NCBI GenBank assembly: GCA_016718565.1
Contig: JADKCZ010000018.1
Coordinates: forward strand, 273,001 to 337,000
From: Anaeromyxobacter sp.
GTDB taxonomy: Bacteria; Myxococcota; Myxococcia; Myxococcales; Anaeromyxobacteraceae
Reading direction: 5' to 3'
DNA length: 64,000 bases
Numbering within the stretch: the first letter of the stretch is position 1; each line of letters opens with the position of its first letter. Below are positions 31,564 to 40,686 of the stretch, piece by piece. The translations under genes and the position numbers were made by a program. Under the pieces are notes generated by a model. That model ran no database searches. It was given only the letters and a program-made list of their open reading frames with translations, and was not told the DNA's origin.

Positions 31564-32496
31564 CTACCCCGTCAGCCAGATGTAGCCCTGCACGTCCATC
31601 AGGTCCCGGCACCCGTGCGGCGCCAGCAGCGGCGTCAGCGCGGCGCCGAGGTCCAGCACCTTCCGGTAGGTCGTCCAGTTGAGCGCGCTGTCGTAGTGCA
31701 GGTCGAGCTGCAGCCGCTCGGCGGCGGCCCTGGTGGCGACCGGCTTGAGGAAGAGGTGCCTGGCGGGCTGGGCCAGGAACGGCAGGAGGGTGGCCACCGT
31801 CCAGCTGGCGACGCGCTGCCCGGGGACGCCCGGCAGCGCCTCCACGGCCTTCAGGTAGTCGCCGAAGGTCTGCTCGTCGACCTCCGGCGCCTCCAGCACG
31901 CTGGCCAGCGCCGCGAGGAAGCCCTGCGCGGCCGGCGCGTCGCGCAGCGCGGCGGTGAGCCTGGACTTCTCGGTCGGGAAGAGGAGGTTGGTCTTGCGCT
32001 CCACCTCCAGGACGCACCGGGTGGCCTCCTCCACCTGGCCCTGCTGGAGGAACGCCCTGAGCTTGCCGCCGCCCAGCAGCGCCTCGAAGGCCTGGTGGGC
32101 CTCCCACTTGGGGGTGCGCTCCTCCGCCAGGTACCTGGCCCCCGTGAAGCCGCCCGGGTAGGCCTCCAGGAAGCCGGCCAGCGCCTGCTCCTGGTTGGTG
32201 GTGGCGTAGCGGCGGGCCGGCCGCGAGGCCGCCTTGGCCCGGGTCGCGGCCTGCTCCTCGCGCTCCTGCACCTTGGTGGCTGCCTCGGCCCACTCGCCGG
32301 CGCGCACCACGTGCAGCGACCGGACCGGCACCAGCACCGGCTTCCGCTCCGGGTGGCCGGGGAAGAGCACGCGAACGGACTCGCCCTGGGCGGCGCAGAC
32401 CATCCCCACGCCCCAGCTCTCGTTGAAGCGGCTCTTCACGTGCATCCCGACCGTCGGCCGGATGGTGCTGCCTGCGCCGGTGTTGCCCTCGTCCAC
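31564..32496 (-). CDS. 310-residue protein with N-terminal SH3-like domain, unknown
   Basis: The N-terminus (about 16-65: GMHVKSRFNESWGVGMVC…VRVLFPGHPERKPVLV) resembles a small SH3/DUF3553-like barrel that reads 'V…G.G.V…..V.F.'. A charged linker rich in Lys and Gln leads to a helical C-terminal domain, ending MDVQGYIWLTG. Similar proteins occur in many GC-rich genomes without known function. Nothing in the context explains it other than co-direction with the nitrilase gene. Confidence 0.75.
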   Translation of the reverse strand: MDEGNTGAGSTIRPTVGMHVKSRFNESWGVGMVCAAQGESVRVLFPGHPERKPVLVPVRSLHVVRAGEWAEAATKVQEREEQAATRAKAASRPARRYATTNQEQALAGFLEAYPGGFTGARYLAEERTPKWEAHQAFEALLGGGKLRAFLQQGQVEEATRCVLEVERKTNLLFPTEKSRLTAALRDAPAAQGFLAALASVLEAPEVDEQTFGDYLKAVEALPGVPGQRVASWTVATLLPFLAQPARHLFLKPVATRAAAERLQLDLHYDSALNWTTYRKVLDLGAALTPLLAPHGCRDLMDVQGYIWLTG

Positions 32497-32888
32497 GTCG
32501 CCTCCCTTGGTTGCCAGTGACCCTGCACCTGCCGAACCGAAAAGTGGAGCAGGTTACCGCGTTCCGGACTTCCAGGCAGGCCCGCCGCCGACAGCCCCCT
32601 GCCGACTGGCCTTTTCCGGGACCCGGGCTCTCACTTCTCGAGCCCCAGGAGCGCGCGCCAGCGCAGCGACGCAGGCCACCGGGCGAGGCCGTTGATCGCG
32701 AAGCTCCCGGTCGGGGTGGTGGTGGGGCCCGGGTCGGCGCCGGGGACCGGCGTGATGGCAGCGCCCGGCGTGATGGCTGCGGTCGTCGGAACCACCTGCA
32801 CCGCGGGCGAGGCAGGTTCGCACGGGTCACCGACGGCGAGCGCGCCCGGGGAGGCAGCGGACAGCAGGTGGATCGGTCGAGGGGTCAT

Positions 32889-33382
32889 GGCAGCCCGGGG
32901 CGAGGCCGGAGTGGGAGCCTGAGAGGGCGAGGCAGGCGCGCCACGTCCCGGGCCGGTGCCAACGCATCGGTCATGCCAGCGGTGGAGCTCCTGGCACGAG
33001 CGGCCGGACGCCCGTGCGCCTCCTCACAGGTCGACCGGATCCCGCCGGCTTCGCCGCGCGCGCCCCGTCACCCGGGCCGGCCCACGGCGCCGCCCTGCCC
33101 TCGGACCCCAACCAGAATGAACGAGCCGTTCATCCAGACTGGCTCCATCCGGAGCCGGGCGCTCGGCGTCGATGCTGTCACCCAGCGTGCGCGCCGCCGC
33201 GCAGGTGCTTTGGGGTGGGCCCGGACTTCCAGGCCCACCTGCACGGGGCACGTCCATCATGGGGCCAGGTTCCGGGTGGCTGGATGGAGTCCGGGTCGAG
33301 GCGGCCGCCTCGACCCGCCGCGCCAGGTCTCACCTGGCGCACAGGGGGCACGGACGCCAGCCGCGGGACCCGTGAGGACGCC
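32889..33382. other. intergenic stretch with a palindromic operator
   Basis: About 490 bp with no supported gene on either strand. It contains the perfect 17-bp palindrome at 33117-33133. Otherwise I see only GC-rich spacer DNA. Confidence 0.4.
33117..33133. promoter_or_regulatory. TetR-type operator-like palindrome (ATGAACG-AGC-CGTTCAT)
   Basis: A perfect inverted repeat with 7-bp arms and 3-bp spacer. TGAACG…CGTTCA arms are common in operators of TetR-family repressors. No TetR gene is beside it; the nearest start is the lipoprotein at 33383, 250 bp away. It could be the remnant of a lost regulator gene's promoter. Confidence 0.4.
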
Positions 33383-34351
33383 ATGCGAGCTCCTGTCCGG
33401 GCATTCCTTCGAGGGTCTGCGGCGGTGGTGGCCATCGCGAGCTGGGCCGGGTGCGGCAGCGGCACCACCAGCGCCGACCTCCTTCCGGAGGCCAGCTGCT
33501 TCAACGGCATCGACGACAACGGCGACGGGCTGGTCGACTGCGGCGACCCGTCCTGCCTGCCTGGCGCCGAGTGCGTGGCGGCAGCCGAAGGGTTCGAGCT
33601 CGGGACGCGGGTCGAGGTGGTGGAGGCCTGCCCCGCCGCCTTCCCGGACGCCGACCTGGCGCTCGGCCAGGGGCTCCAGGCCAGCGCCACCTGCGGCGCC
33701 TGCGGGTGCTCCGCGCCGGATGCCCAGTGCTACGCCCCGATGACCACCTACGGGAGCAACGACTGCACGGGCCCCTCCATCCACGCCGCGTCGGTCACCA
33801 CCGCCGCCATCTGCGTCGGCGCCGAGGCCTCCACGACCGGGATGCGGAGCATCCACTTCGGCAGCGTGCGGCTCTACCCCGGCCCCTGCCAGCCGACCAA
33901 CCCCATCGCCGCCACCACCTGGACGGAGCGCACCCGGTTCTGCGGCACCATCCACCTCGGCGGCGGCTGCGCCACCGGCCAGGTGTGCGCACCAAAGGCC
34001 ACCAGCCGCTGCGCGCTGGCCGGGGGTTCGCGGGCGTGCCCGGCCGGCTACGCCAAGGCCAACCAGGCGTCGTGGTACGCGGGCGTGGACGACCAGCGGC
34101 TCTGCCCGTGCTCCTGCGACGCCGCCACCGGGTTGTCCTGCGCCGGGTTCACCATGGAGCTCCTCGGCAGCATGTGCGCGGACCCGTACGCCACCGTGAC
34201 CCAGGACACCTGCGAGGTGCGGGAGTTCGGGAGCCACATGGCGGCGAGGGCGCTCGGCGGCCCCGGCGGGAGCTGCGCCCCGCACGGCCCGGGCGCCATG
34301 ACCGGCACGGCGCTCCCCTCGGGCGAGCAGACGCTCTGCTGCCTCCCGTGA
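33383..34351 (+). CDS. Cys-rich lipoprotein with Asp-rich calcium-type repeat
   Basis: A 322-residue lipoprotein (lipobox W-A-G-C24). Near the N-terminus, CFNGIDDNGDGLVDCGDPSC is the Asp-rich, disulfide-bounded motif often found in myxobacterial surface proteins and resembles a calcium-binding EF-hand-like loop. The mature protein has more than 20 Cys residues in paired spacing (CGACGCSAPDAQC; CPCSC; final TLCCLP), so a disulfide-rich secreted domain is likely. No enzymatic residues are seen. The start is the ATG after GAGGACGCC. Confidence 0.8.
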   Translation: MRAPVRAFLRGSAAVVAIASWAGCGSGTTSADLLPEASCFNGIDDNGDGLVDCGDPSCLPGAECVAAAEGFELGTRVEVVEACPAAFPDADLALGQGLQASATCGACGCSAPDAQCYAPMTTYGSNDCTGPSIHAASVTTAAICVGAEASTTGMRSIHFGSVRLYPGPCQPTNPIAATTWTERTRFCGTIHLGGGCATGQVCAPKATSRCALAGGSRACPAGYAKANQASWYAGVDDQRLCPCSCDAATGLSCAGFTMELLGSMCADPYATVTQDTCEVREFGSHMAARALGGPGGSCAPHGPGAMTGTALPSGEQTLCCLP

Positions 34352-34445
34352 GGGCCTGCCCGTGGCGACCACGCCTCTCGCACCTCCCCGCGCCGCCCCG
34401 GCGTCGCGGCCGCGACGCTCCACCCCGCACCGAGGAGGGCTCCCC

Positions 34446-35024
34446 ATGAAGGCACTCCGACTCCTGCTGCTTCCCCTGGCCCTGGTCCTGCTCTCCTGCG
34501 GCGGCGGCGGCGGCGACGACGCGACCTGCCGGCAGAACACGCCGGCCCTGCAGTACCGGCTGCACCACGACGCCGACGCCACCTCCGGCCAGACCTCGCC
34601 CTCGGTGAACGCCGACACCTTCCTGCTGGCGGTGCGCTTCGACGCCGCAACGCTCCTGCCGGTCAGCTGCGGCGAGCTGGGGGCGGTCCGCTTCCACTGG
34701 TGGAGCCAGGTCCCGCTCGCCCTGGTGGTGAAGGTATTCGGCGCCGGCACCGCCACCGAGCCTGGCGCGCTCCTGTACCAGCAGGCGGTCACGACCCTGC
34801 TGTACGACGACTGGAACGTGGTGACGCTGGCCTCGCCGGTGGACCTGGTCGGCGGCGATCGCTGGATCGCGCTCGAGATCACCTCCGCCAGCCGGGGCGC
34901 CGCGTCGATCGGGATGGACGCCGGGCCCAAGGTCGCCGGGGTCAACTTCGTGTATCTGGACGGGGCCTGGCAGGAGTACCCGAACCCCTACAACTTCGGG
35001 ATCCAGGCGCTGGTCTGGCACTGA
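34446..35024 (+). CDS. lipoprotein with a beta-sandwich-like domain
   Basis: A 192-residue lipoprotein (lipobox L-L-S-C18) followed by a Gly/Asp run. The mature part has alternating strands (FLLAVRFDAATLLPVSCGEL; LALVVKVFGAG; WIALEITSAS) typical of a jelly-roll fold; FGAGTATEPGALLYQQ is a turn seen in T9SS- and choice-of-anchor-type domains. No function can be named. It is in the same direction as the Cys-rich lipoprotein gene, 94 bp downstream. Confidence 0.75.
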   Translation: MKALRLLLLPLALVLLSCGGGGGDDATCRQNTPALQYRLHHDADATSGQTSPSVNADTFLLAVRFDAATLLPVSCGELGAVRFHWWSQVPLALVVKVFGAGTATEPGALLYQQAVTTLLYDDWNVVTLASPVDLVGGDRWIALEITSASRGAASIGMDAGPKVAGVNFVYLDGAWQEYPNPYNFGIQALVWH

Positions 35025-35075
35025 GGGGGCGAGGCGCTCGAGGCGCCGACCGGCCCGAGCCCGCGGGCGCGCCCG

Positions 35076-35897
35076 TCAGGGGCCGTACAGCCGCCGGAAC
35101 TGCCGCGGCGAGCGCCGCCGGGTGCAGCGCGTGGCCGCGTCCATCAGGCAGATGGTGAGCGCGCGGCGCTGCGCCCCGGTGGCGTTGCGACCGGAGCGGT
35201 GCCAGACGTGGTTGTGGATGAGCAGCGCCTCGCCGGCGCGCGCCGGCACCAGGATCGAGCGGGCCAGGTGGCCGCTCCGCGCGACCTGATCGTCGGAGAT
35301 GACGCCGCCCTGGGGCGTCGCCCGCCCCGCCAGGTGCGTCGCCGGCACCAGCTCCAGGCAGCCCGCCTCGGCCGGCGCGTCGTCGAGCGCCGTCCAGACC
35401 TGCAGCTCCGGGTCCCGGCTCAGCCCCCAGAAGGAGCCGGCGTCCTGGTGCCAGGGCAGCTCGGTGCCGCCCTGCGCCGCCTTGGTGAAGAGCACGGCGC
35501 GGCACAGCGCCACCTCGGAGCCGATCACGGCCCGGGCGATGCGCGCGAAGAGCGGGTTGCCGATCCAGGCCGCGAACACCGGATCGAGCTCCAGCTTCTC
35601 CAGCTTGCGGTAGCTCAGCGACGGCCCCTGCCAGCCCTGGCCGCGCGGGATGTCCTCGTAGAGGCCGGTCGCGGCGTCGTGCTGGAAGAAGAGCCCCGGC
35701 TGGACCACCTCGCCGAGCATCAGCTGCTCGGCCCGCCGGCGCAGCGCCTCCAGCGCCGCTGGCGCGGCGATGGGGCCCAGCCGGGCCCAGCCGAAGGCGC
35801 GGTAGTGCGCCAGCGGCTCCTCCAGCGGGAGGTTGTCGGCACCAGGGAGCAGCATCGGGCGCCATCTTCCTGGAACGGGGACCTTCGCGCCAGCCAC
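35076..35897 (-). CDS. phytanoyl-CoA dioxygenase (PhyH) family oxygenase
   Basis: A 273-residue Fe(II)/2-oxoglutarate oxygenase-like protein. The iron facial triad is visible as H150-Q-D152 in LPWHQDAG and H233 in HNHVWHRSGRN; an Arg two residues later may hold 2-oxoglutarate. The fold start FGWARLGPIAAP is typical. The substrate is unknown. The gene lies 16 bp after the small membrane protein gene at 35914-36207. Confidence 0.85.
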   Translation of the reverse strand: MAGAKVPVPGRWRPMLLPGADNLPLEEPLAHYRAFGWARLGPIAAPAALEALRRRAEQLMLGEVVQPGLFFQHDAATGLYEDIPRGQGWQGPSLSYRKLEKLELDPVFAAWIGNPLFARIARAVIGSEVALCRAVLFTKAAQGGTELPWHQDAGSFWGLSRDPELQVWTALDDAPAEAGCLELVPATHLAGRATPQGGVISDDQVARSGHLARSILVPARAGEALLIHNHVWHRSGRNATGAQRRALTICLMDAATRCTRRRSPRQFRRLYGP

Positions 35898-35913
35898 GAG
35901 GCGCGGCTGCTGC

Positions 35914-36207
35914 TCACTCCTGCCTGCCGCTCAGCATTCGCTCGGCCTTGAGCCGGCGCGCCCGGAAGAGCGCGGCCTCGCCTCGCGCCTCGTCCCACTC
36001 GCCTGCTCGCGCCTCCTCCTCCAGCTCTGGCGGCAGCTCGTCGGCGACCTCCTGGGCCTCCTCGGGCGTGAGCTGCGGGAGGTTCTCGCGCAGGAAGACG
36101 AGGTCGTCGGTCCGCAGCGCGTCGCGCATCCGCTCGCCGGGCGTTCGCTTGTCGCGGAACCACCAGAGGAGCGCGGCCACGACGACGACGGCAAGGATTG
36201 TCCCCAC
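35914..36207 (-). CDS. small membrane-anchored protein
   Basis: About 97 residues with GTG start: one N-terminal helix (GTILAVVVVAALLWWF) and a charged helical tail (TPEEAQEVADELPPELEEEA). No domain is recognised. It lies 16 bp upstream of the PhyH gene. The start codon is inferred from the position of the hydrophobic segment, as the longer in-frame extension is unlike coding sequence. Confidence 0.55.
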   Translation of the reverse strand: MGTILAVVVVAALLWWFRDKRTPGERMRDALRTDDLVFLRENLPQLTPEEAQEVADELPPELEEEARAGEWDEARGEAALFRARRLKAERMLSGRQE

Positions 36208-36398
36208 GACGCCGAGGGTAGCATGAGGGTCAGCGCCCGACCTCCCGTGACGCCCCGTCGGGCCCCACGGCACGAGCGACGGTCCGCTCGCGCGGACGGC
36301 CTCGTCTCCGCGTCCGAGACGACGCGACCGCGCCACCGACCCGGCCGACCGCGAGGCCGGGGGCGCCGAGACACGAACCCCGAGCGCAGCGAGGCCCG

Positions 36399-37385
36399 CT
36401 ACAGCCCCAGCATCTTCATGTTGGCCGCCGGGTACCGCGTGCCGGCCGCGGCCCCCTTGGGCAGCGCCGCCTCCAGGCGCGCCACCTCCTCCGGCGACAG
36501 CACCACCTCCACGGCCGCCGCGTTCTCCTCGAGGGTGACGCGGCGCCTGGTGCCGGGGATGGGCACCACGTCGGTGCCCTGGCCGAGGACCCAGGCGAGC
36601 GCCAGCTGGGCCGGCGTGACCCCCTTGGACCGGGCGACCGCCTGCACCTGGTCCACCAGGGCCAGGTTCTGCTCGAAGTGCACGCCCTGGAAGCGCGGGT
36701 TCAGGCGACGCCAGTCGCCCCTGGGCAGCTCGTCGGGGGACCGGAACCGGCCGGTCAGGAAGCCCCGGCCGAGCGGGCTGTAGGGCACCAGGCCGATGCC
36801 CAGCTCGCGCAGGGTCGGCAGGATCTCCTCCTCGAGGTCGCGGCTCCAGAGCGAGTACTCGGTCTGCAGGGCGCTGATGGGGTGGACGGCGTGGGCGCGG
36901 CGGATGGTGGCCGGGCCGGCCTCCGAGAGGCCGAGGTACCGGACCTTGCCCGCCTGCACCAGCGCGGCCATGGCCCCGACCGTCTCCTCGATCGGCACGG
37001 TCGGGTCCACGCGGTGCTGGTAGTAGAGATCGATGCACTCCACGCCGAGGCGCCTGAGCGAGGCCTCGCAGGCCTCGTGCACGTACTCGGGGCGCCCCGA
37101 GACCCCGAGGAAGGCGCCGTCGGGCGCGCGCCGGTTCCCGAACTTGGTGGCCAGGACCACCTGCTCCCGCCGGCCGCGCAGGGCCCGCCCCAGGAGCTCC
37201 TCGTTCTTGAACGGCCCGTACATGTCGGCGGTGTCGAGGAGCGTGATCCCCAGCTCGAGGGCGCGGTGGAGGGTGGCCACCGACTCCTGGTCGTCGGTCG
37301 GCCCGTAGAAGTCGCTCATCCCCATGCAGCCGAGCCCCATCGCCGACACCACCAGCCCCTGCGTCCCGAGCTTCCGCTGCTCCAT
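36399..37385 (-). CDS. aldo/keto reductase
   Basis: A 328-residue TIM-barrel NADPH oxidoreductase. The catalytic tetrad is visible: D51, Y56 ([10 protein letters not shown]), K81 (LATKFGN) and H124 (DLYYQHRVD). The start blocks ([21 protein letters not shown]) and the NADP-binding C-terminal stretch ([17 protein letters not shown]) match the 'AKR13-like' YakC/IolS group. Ribosome-binding site GAAGGAG precedes the ATG. The substrate is unknown. Confidence 0.93.
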   Translation of the reverse strand: MEQRKLGTQGLVVSAMGLGCMGMSDFYGPTDDQESVATLHRALELGITLLDTADMYGPFKNEELLGRALRGRREQVVLATKFGNRRAPDGAFLGVSGRPEYVHEACEASLRRLGVECIDLYYQHRVDPTVPIEETVGAMAALVQAGKVRYLGLSEAGPATIRRAHAVHPISALQTEYSLWSRDLEEEILPTLRELGIGLVPYSPLGRGFLTGRFRSPDELPRGDWRRLNPRFQGVHFEQNLALVDQVQAVARSKGVTPAQLALAWVLGQGTDVVPIPGTRRRVTLEENAAAVEVVLSPEEVARLEAALPKGAAAGTRYPAANMKMLGL

Positions 37386-37455
37386 GTCGCCGCTCCTTCT
37401 CCCCGTGGTCGGGGGGCCGTGCCCTTCGGGGACCAACCCACCCCGGCGCCAGAGC

Positions 37456-37911
37456 CTACCTCGGCTCGCCGTGGAGCACGTCCTCGGCATGGTCCGCCAA
37501 TACCGCCACCCGGCGGAGCAGCCGCCTCGTCACGAGCCGGTGGCCGCCACTCCCGATGACGGCGGCCCGGTAGAGCCGGCCGAGGAGGCCGGGGAACGCG
37601 GCGTCGGTCCGCGCGCGCAGCGACTCGCCGCCCAGCTCGAAGGTCAGCGCGTAGCTCGCGAAGCGGTGGCGACCGCGCAGCACGAGCCGCCGCCCGGGCT
37701 CGGACCCGACCACGCGGAAGCCAGCCAGCGCCTCGCCCACCCGGCCGGAGAACCCGGGCGTGCCCTCCGAGGGCTCGCAGCCGAGGAGCCGCGCGAGCGG
37801 CACTCGCCCGCCCAGGCCGCGAGCGAGGATGGCGAGCAGCGCCGCCCAGGTGGCCTCGGCCGTGGCGTCGCATCGCTGGTGGTGCTCGTCGACGAAGGGA
37901 AGGTCATCCAT
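37456..37911 (-). CDS. SRPBCC/START-like hypothetical protein
   Basis: About 151 residues. The layout [30 protein letters not shown], then [20 protein letters not shown] and ALTFEL, matches small lipid-binding-like SRPBCC proteins (DUF2867-like), in which a helix-grip barrel holds a hydrophobic ligand. The ATG at 37911 is chosen over the longer in-frame start because the family fold starts there. It is the last chromosomal-looking gene before the tRNA-fragment repeat. Confidence 0.7.
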   Translation of the reverse strand: MDDLPFVDEHHQRCDATAEATWAALLAILARGLGGRVPLARLLGCEPSEGTPGFSGRVGEALAGFRVVGSEPGRRLVLRGRHRFASYALTFELGGESLRARTDAAFPGLLGRLYRAAVIGSGGHRLVTRRLLRRVAVLADHAEDVLHGEPR

Positions 37912-37984
37912 GGTCGCGCCTACCCATCCTGCTGGTGCGTACCCACGGGCGCCAGCGCCTTCCGGTTCCGGCGGGCAGGCCCCT

Positions 37985-38074
37985 GAAACACGAAACCCCC
38001 GACCGCAGTGCGCGATCGGGGGCCTCAAGTGGTTGCGGGGCCAGGACTTGAACCTGGGACCTTCGGGCTATGAG
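37985..38074 (-). repeat. tRNA 3'-fragment attachment-site repeat, left copy, with terminator
   Basis: Read on the minus strand, 38074-38030 is the 3' half of an initiator-type tRNA: CTCATA anticodon loop, CCCGAAGG, T-arm GGTTCAA, acceptor end and encoded CCA. The 5' half is missing, so it is not a functional tRNA. It is followed by a hairpin (CCCCCGA…TCGGGGG, 37995-38021 region). The whole 90 bp repeats with about six changes at 51001-51090, and its tRNA part again at 41200. Such scars are left by elements that integrate into a tRNA gene. Confidence 0.8.
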
Positions 38075-38292
38075 ACCTTACTCATGGTGCGGGCAGACGG
38101 GCGAAGTCGTTCGGGTTTTGCTGGGAGAGAGCGGAGTTGCGATCTAGCCTAGATGACGTGAGTCGACAGGAAGTGACGTGATCGGCCCTGAATCTGGTCC
38201 CGGTTTTGACCCAGGTTCGGTGAGCCAGCGACCCGATGGGCGACTGGCCTGGGGCCGCTCTGCTCGGCGGGTAGCGCGCTCACGCCCCTTTG

Positions 38293-38739
38293 TTACCCGC
38301 CCGCAGGATACTCGCGGCAAACGGCGTTCAGTCCTTCGAGTACCGCGGGCAGGTCGGTCTGGTCGAGGTCGAGACGGAAGTCCAGGCTGTTCCCGGTGCC
38401 GGGAACGTCCTGAACTACCCCGCGAACAGTCATGTGCCCGAGACCATCCGTCTTCATGCGGAGGGAGAGCCATGTCTCCATCGTTTCGAAGGCAGCTTCA
38501 CCCTTCAGCGTCTCGTAGAGTCGAGCCAATTCGTCGCGCCACCTGACCAACTCCTCGGCGCGTAGGTCTGCGTCCACCCGGCCCTCGAAACTACCGACCC
38601 GGAGTTGGACCCTGGCTACCAGCCATCTCGCGTCCCACGAATCAGCCGCCATGGCGTGGGCTCGTCGCAGAATGCTGACGCGAACATGGTCGCTGGCAGT
38701 TCGACCAAGCTGGAAGTAGAGGGGCTCTGCTGGTGTCAT
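38293..38739 (-). CDS. WapI-like immunity protein
   Basis: A 148-residue protein. The pattern WDARWLVARVQLRVGSFEGRVDADLRAEELVRWRDELARLY, then ETWLSLRMKTDGLGHMTVRGVVQD and FRLDLDQTDLPAVLEGL matches the WapI/DUF6228 family, immunity proteins or remote relatives. No matching toxin is encoded nearby. It is the first gene inside the left repeat, consistent with accessory DNA. Confidence 0.7.
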   Translation of the reverse strand: MTPAEPLYFQLGRTASDHVRVSILRRAHAMAADSWDARWLVARVQLRVGSFEGRVDADLRAEELVRWRDELARLYETLKGEAAFETMETWLSLRMKTDGLGHMTVRGVVQDVPGTGNSLDFRLDLDQTDLPAVLEGLNAVCREYPAGG

Positions 38740-38789
38740 GGCTCTCCGGCGTGAGGCTTGGCTGCTTGCCACGTGGAAGAGGTAGGCCC

Positions 38790-39092
38790 CTACCCCTTCG
38801 CCGACGCCCCGTGCAGCTCCAGTCCGAGCGCTCGGATGACCCGCATCACCGTGCCGAACTCCGGGTTCCCGTCGGGCGAGAGCGCCTTGTAGAGCCCCTC
38901 CCGCGTGAGCCCCGTCTTGCGGGCGAGCCCCGTCATCCCGCGAGCGCGCGCGATGTTGCCGAGCGCCGCCGTGATGAAGGCGGGATCGTCGCGCCCCTCC
39001 TCCAGGCAGGCCTCCCAGTACCGGGCGATGTCCGCCCCGGTCTTGAGGTGCGCCGCCGAGTCCCACTTCTTGAGCTTGAGCTTGCCAGCCAT
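38790..39092 (-). CDS. higA: HigA-type antitoxin
   Basis: A 100-residue antitoxin. The C-terminal helix-turn-helix MTGLARKTGLTREGLYKAL sits in the addiction-module fold with VMRVIRALGLELH. It lies 9 bp after the toxin gene. It should bind the toxin and repress the pair's promoter. The N-terminal ADIARYWEACLEEG forms the toxin-binding region. Confidence 0.88.
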   Translation of the reverse strand: MAGKLKLKKWDSAAHLKTGADIARYWEACLEEGRDDPAFITAALGNIARARGMTGLARKTGLTREGLYKALSPDGNPEFGTVMRVIRALGLELHGASAKG

Positions 39093-39101
39093 GACCGACT
39101 C

Positions 39102-39431
39102 CTAGACCTGCTTCGCCAGTTCCCTCGCCAGCTCGATGTCCTTCGCCTGGGATCCCTTGTCGCCACCGGCCAGGAGGAGAATCAGTTCGTGCCCTCGCTG
39201 GACGAAGTAGACGCGGTACCCGGGGCCATGGTCGATCCGCATCTCCGAGACGCCGCCGCCCACGGCCTTGCAGTCCCCGAGGTTGCCCGCCTCCGCCCGG
39301 TCGATCCGGACTTGGATCCGTGTCGCGGCCATCCGGTCCCGGAGCCGTCCGAACCATCGATCGAAGACGGCTGTCGTGAGGATGACGGCCACGGTCAGAT
39401 CATGCTGACTCGAGGGCCGGGTGTCAACCAT
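39102..39431 (-). CDS. higB: HigB-type toxin (RelE fold mRNA interferase)
   Basis: A 109-residue RelE/HigB-family toxin: FDRWFGRLRDRMAATRIQVRIDRAEAGN, GVSEMRIDHGPGYRVYFVQRG and LLAGGDKGSQAKDIELARELA are the standard blocks of the phage-derived Gp49-like group. Toxin precedes antitoxin (the HigBA order). Start ATG has a GAGGTG site upstream; a GTG at 39392 is an alternative. The pair probably stabilises the accessory region (inference). Confidence 0.88.
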   Translation of the reverse strand: MVDTRPSSQHDLTVAVILTTAVFDRWFGRLRDRMAATRIQVRIDRAEAGNLGDCKAVGGGVSEMRIDHGPGYRVYFVQRGHELILLLAGGDKGSQAKDIELARELAKQV

Positions 39432-39472
39432 GGTTCACACCTCGCGGGCCGAGGACGACAAATGGGACCGAC

Positions 39473-39709
39473 CTATGAGAGCAAGCGCAGGAGGGCCTGA
39501 ACGGTATTGAGCGAGGCAAGGACCACGCCGCCGAGCGCGCTGGCGTTGAGCATCCACCGGCCGGCCTGACGTGAGGTCCAGAGGAAGTACGCCGCCCCCG
39601 CCGACGCGACGATCGCCACGGTCAGGATGAATCCATAGTCCGGGCCGGGGGCAAATCCGACGCCCAGCGCCACTGCCAAGAGCCCCATCCCGACGGACAG
39701 CCTTCCCAT
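39473..39709 (-). CDS. small two-helix membrane protein
   Basis: A 78-residue protein with segments at about 7-35 (GMGLLAVALGVGFAPGPDYG, then FILTVAIVASAGAAYFLW) and 54-76 (LNASALGGVVLASLNTVQALL). No known domain. It sits between a HigBA pair and an unrelated gene; its reality rests on the ORF's good start and membrane pattern. Confidence 0.5.
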   Translation of the reverse strand: MGRLSVGMGLLAVALGVGFAPGPDYGFILTVAIVASAGAAYFLWTSRQAGRWMLNASALGGVVLASLNTVQALLRLLS

Positions 39710-39776
39710 GGTGCACCCCCTTGAGCCTCGCCGGCCTCAGAGGCGTGACTCCACTCGATCGGACTCGCAGAGCCGG

Positions 39777-40127
39777 TCAGAGCTTGCCCAGGGTCTCAAG
39801 GGCCACAGTCATGAGCCGGGGCCCCATCATCGAGGACATCGCGCGCGCCGCGGCTGGTTCTCCCTGGAGGTTCTCCACGAAGGACTGCTGGACGAGCTCC
39901 TTGACCTCGAGGTCTCCCTCTTCCAGTGAGCGCTCCAGGACGGACAACAACACACCGACCTCATGGCGATGCTCAGTCTCTTTCACCTTGGTCACGGCCA
40001 AGCGCGTGACGTCGCCCATGAACACATGGGGAAGAAGTGAGCCGTTGTCAGCGACGTGGTCCTCCAGCAGGCGCCGTGCCCCCGGCAACACCTGCACAAC
40101 GGCTTCAACGAATTCTCTGACGCCCAT
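39777..40127 (-). CDS. DUF7674-like hypothetical protein
   Basis: About 116 residues. The block HVFMGDVTRLAVTKV, then VLLSVLERSLEEGDLEVKEL and VQQSFVENLQG resembles small helical proteins of the DUF7674 type found next to toxins. No partner is evident. The ATG at 40127 is preferred over a longer in-frame start. Confidence 0.6.
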   Translation of the reverse strand: MGVREFVEAVVQVLPGARRLLEDHVADNGSLLPHVFMGDVTRLAVTKVKETEHRHEVGVLLSVLERSLEEGDLEVKELVQQSFVENLQGEPAAARAMSSMMGPRLMTVALETLGKL

Positions 40128-40143
40128 CGCCGCCTGACCTTCC

Positions 40144-40254
40144 GCCCTTACCCTTCGTGCCCTCACCGATGGCCGCATCCTGGCCACGCTCGACTATGAC
40201 TTCGGCGAACTCGCCATCGTCCGAGGCCTACCACGCGCGGGCAGCCTCCGTCTG
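40144..40254 (+). pseudogene. fragment of a DUF5615 PIN-like protein
   Basis: The frame reads ALTDGRILATLDYDFGELAI then VRGLPRAGS, which is the core of DUF5615 PIN-like nuclease-fold proteins (acidic residues of 'D-x-D-F-G-E-L'). A stop lies just upstream (40135) and the frame loses the family pattern downstream, so only a middle piece remains. The C-terminal part of a similar gene is found at 50821. No antitoxin-like gene (DUF433) is beside it. Confidence 0.6.
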
Positions 40255-40686
40255 TGGGTGCGTCGGCCGGAAGCCTGTTCGTCTACGCTGTGCCCCTCCA
40301 GGTGCGGTTCGGTATCCTGCTGTTCTCCTGTGGCGCCGCCGAATGCGACTGCGTTCGCCACGTAGCGGCCGTCACCGTACGAACCACCGGCGGGAACTCC
40401 GAGCCGACCCAGGGGCCCCAGCGCCGCGCCGGTGCGGTGGTCCTGCTCTTCGCCGGCCTCATGGCGGCCATGGCAGGAGTCCAGGCGGCGCTACCCCGCC
40501 GCCAGCCGGCCCCTGAGGGCACCTTCGGGATCGACACTTACAGTGGGCGTTGGACGTGGCTTGCCTCGGCGTCCGGTCGGGCGGGGATCACGGCCGGGCG
40601 GTGAGTTCCCGGGACGGACCGAACTTTACCCGTGGTATGAATGAGGCCTGAACATCTTCCGGCCCCCCAAGGCCAGCGAGCGCGAG

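Noticed and set aside
32631..32888. 85-codon minus-strand frame with a Pro/Thr repeat
   Set aside because: No ribosome-binding site or family pattern; the repeat reflects low-complexity DNA. Kept out of the feature list.
33014..33382. Longer N-terminus for the Cys-rich lipoprotein
   Set aside because: The upstream in-frame codons would bury the lipoprotein signal; the ATG at 33383 puts the lipobox at residue 24.
40254..40604. 116-codon plus-strand frame after the DUF5615 fragment
   Set aside because: One hydrophobic stretch but otherwise random-looking sequence; no ribosome-binding site.
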